A stretch of DNA of 64,000 bases from Prostheceraeus crozeri (Eukaryota; Platyhelminthes; Polycladida; Euryleptidae): contig CAJQUW010015625.1 in NCBI GenBank assembly GCA_907163375.1, positions 414,943 through 478,942 of the forward strand, read 5' to 3'. Position 1 is the stretch's first letter, and the number at the start of each line of letters is the position of its first letter. Below the pieces are notes generated by a model. It was not told where the DNA came from and did not search any database. It saw nothing but the letters and a program-made list of their open reading frames with translations. Shown here piece by piece: positions 63,901 to 64,000 of this stretch. The position numbers and the translations under genes are program-made.

Positions 63901-64000
63901 CTATTGGCTAGAATAGTCAATAGGTATGACGGTTAGGTTCTCGTATACCCTATACCGCCTAAGCCGTGGTGGTGCATTGGCACCTTTCGGATGCGGTGGT
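63900..64000 (-). pseudogene. Small acidic protein gene (copy E), cut by window end
   Basis: C-terminal part only (counterpart of 800-909). The bases around GTATACGAGAACCTAACCG agree with copy A, not with B. Confidence 0.5.

Larger units (their letters stand above)
57048..64000 (-). mobile_element. Polinton copy E, reversed, many breaks, cut by window end
   Basis: Mirror of copy D by position, but with variants and minisatellite number closer to copy B. Dozens of breaks of the same kind as in D, except in the last kilobase, where the sequence is clean again. The rest lies beyond the window. Confidence 0.85.

Noticed and set aside
1-64000. tRNA or rRNA genes
   Set aside because: No cloverleaf with A and B boxes and no rRNA core stretch was recognised by eye on either strand.

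Overview
The window looks like nuclear DNA of an animal, most likely an invertebrate. Short GT-AG introns of about 55-70 bp, TATA boxes 30-50 bp before start codons, AATAAA signals and an animal-type Polinton (Maverick) gene set point that way. I cannot name the species. Nearly everything except 20,981-25,938 belongs to one Polinton family. I treat these copies as fossils.

Layout. Copy A (1-20,980, its left end lies before the window) is the only copy showing the virion half. It carries a small-gene region (1-2.3 kb), a protein-primed type B DNA polymerase (2.6-6.6 kb), three related genes with a G-x-W-E-V-G type motif (6.7-9.6 kb), a rightward group with two PC4-like ORFs and two TBP-like ORFs (9.7-11.0 kb), and a long leftward block. 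The leftward block holds a protease, major capsid protein, basic pX-like protein, chromodomain integrase, a packaging-associated protein, the packaging ATPase, a basic core-like protein, a RING membrane protein, a DEDD-type exonuclease-like ORF and a probable DNA-binding protein. The copy ends in a long terminal inverted repeat with a tandem array. About 5 kb of non-Polinton DNA follows (20,981-25,938). Copy B (25,939-37,896) starts with the matching inverted repeat, has only the left 40-45% of the element, and stops inside the gene after the polymerase. From there the sequence runs back on itself as copy C (37,897-about 47,238, reversed), turns again into copy D (about 47,239-57,047, forward) and again into copy E (57,048-64,000, reversed, cut by the window end).

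B and C are close to intact and differ by real variants: a 470-bp gene cassette, tandem-repeat number and a few substitutions. D and E carry dozens of scattered breaks and homopolymer-like tracts that resemble uncorrected long-read sequence, so this end of the contig should be distrusted. C pairs with D and B pairs with E in several markers, which suggests a second-order palindrome around 47.24 kb. The loop at the D/E centre lies in the same orientation as at B/C, which a simple fold-back copy does not predict.

The gene set is a full virus-like system: protein-primed replication, integration, capsid, maturation and packaging. The less usual part is a candidate transcription module (PC4-like plus TBP-like ORFs) in copy A. 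A second unusual feature is a shared architecture at the two replication-type genes, whose first exon is only the start codon followed by a 67-bp intron.
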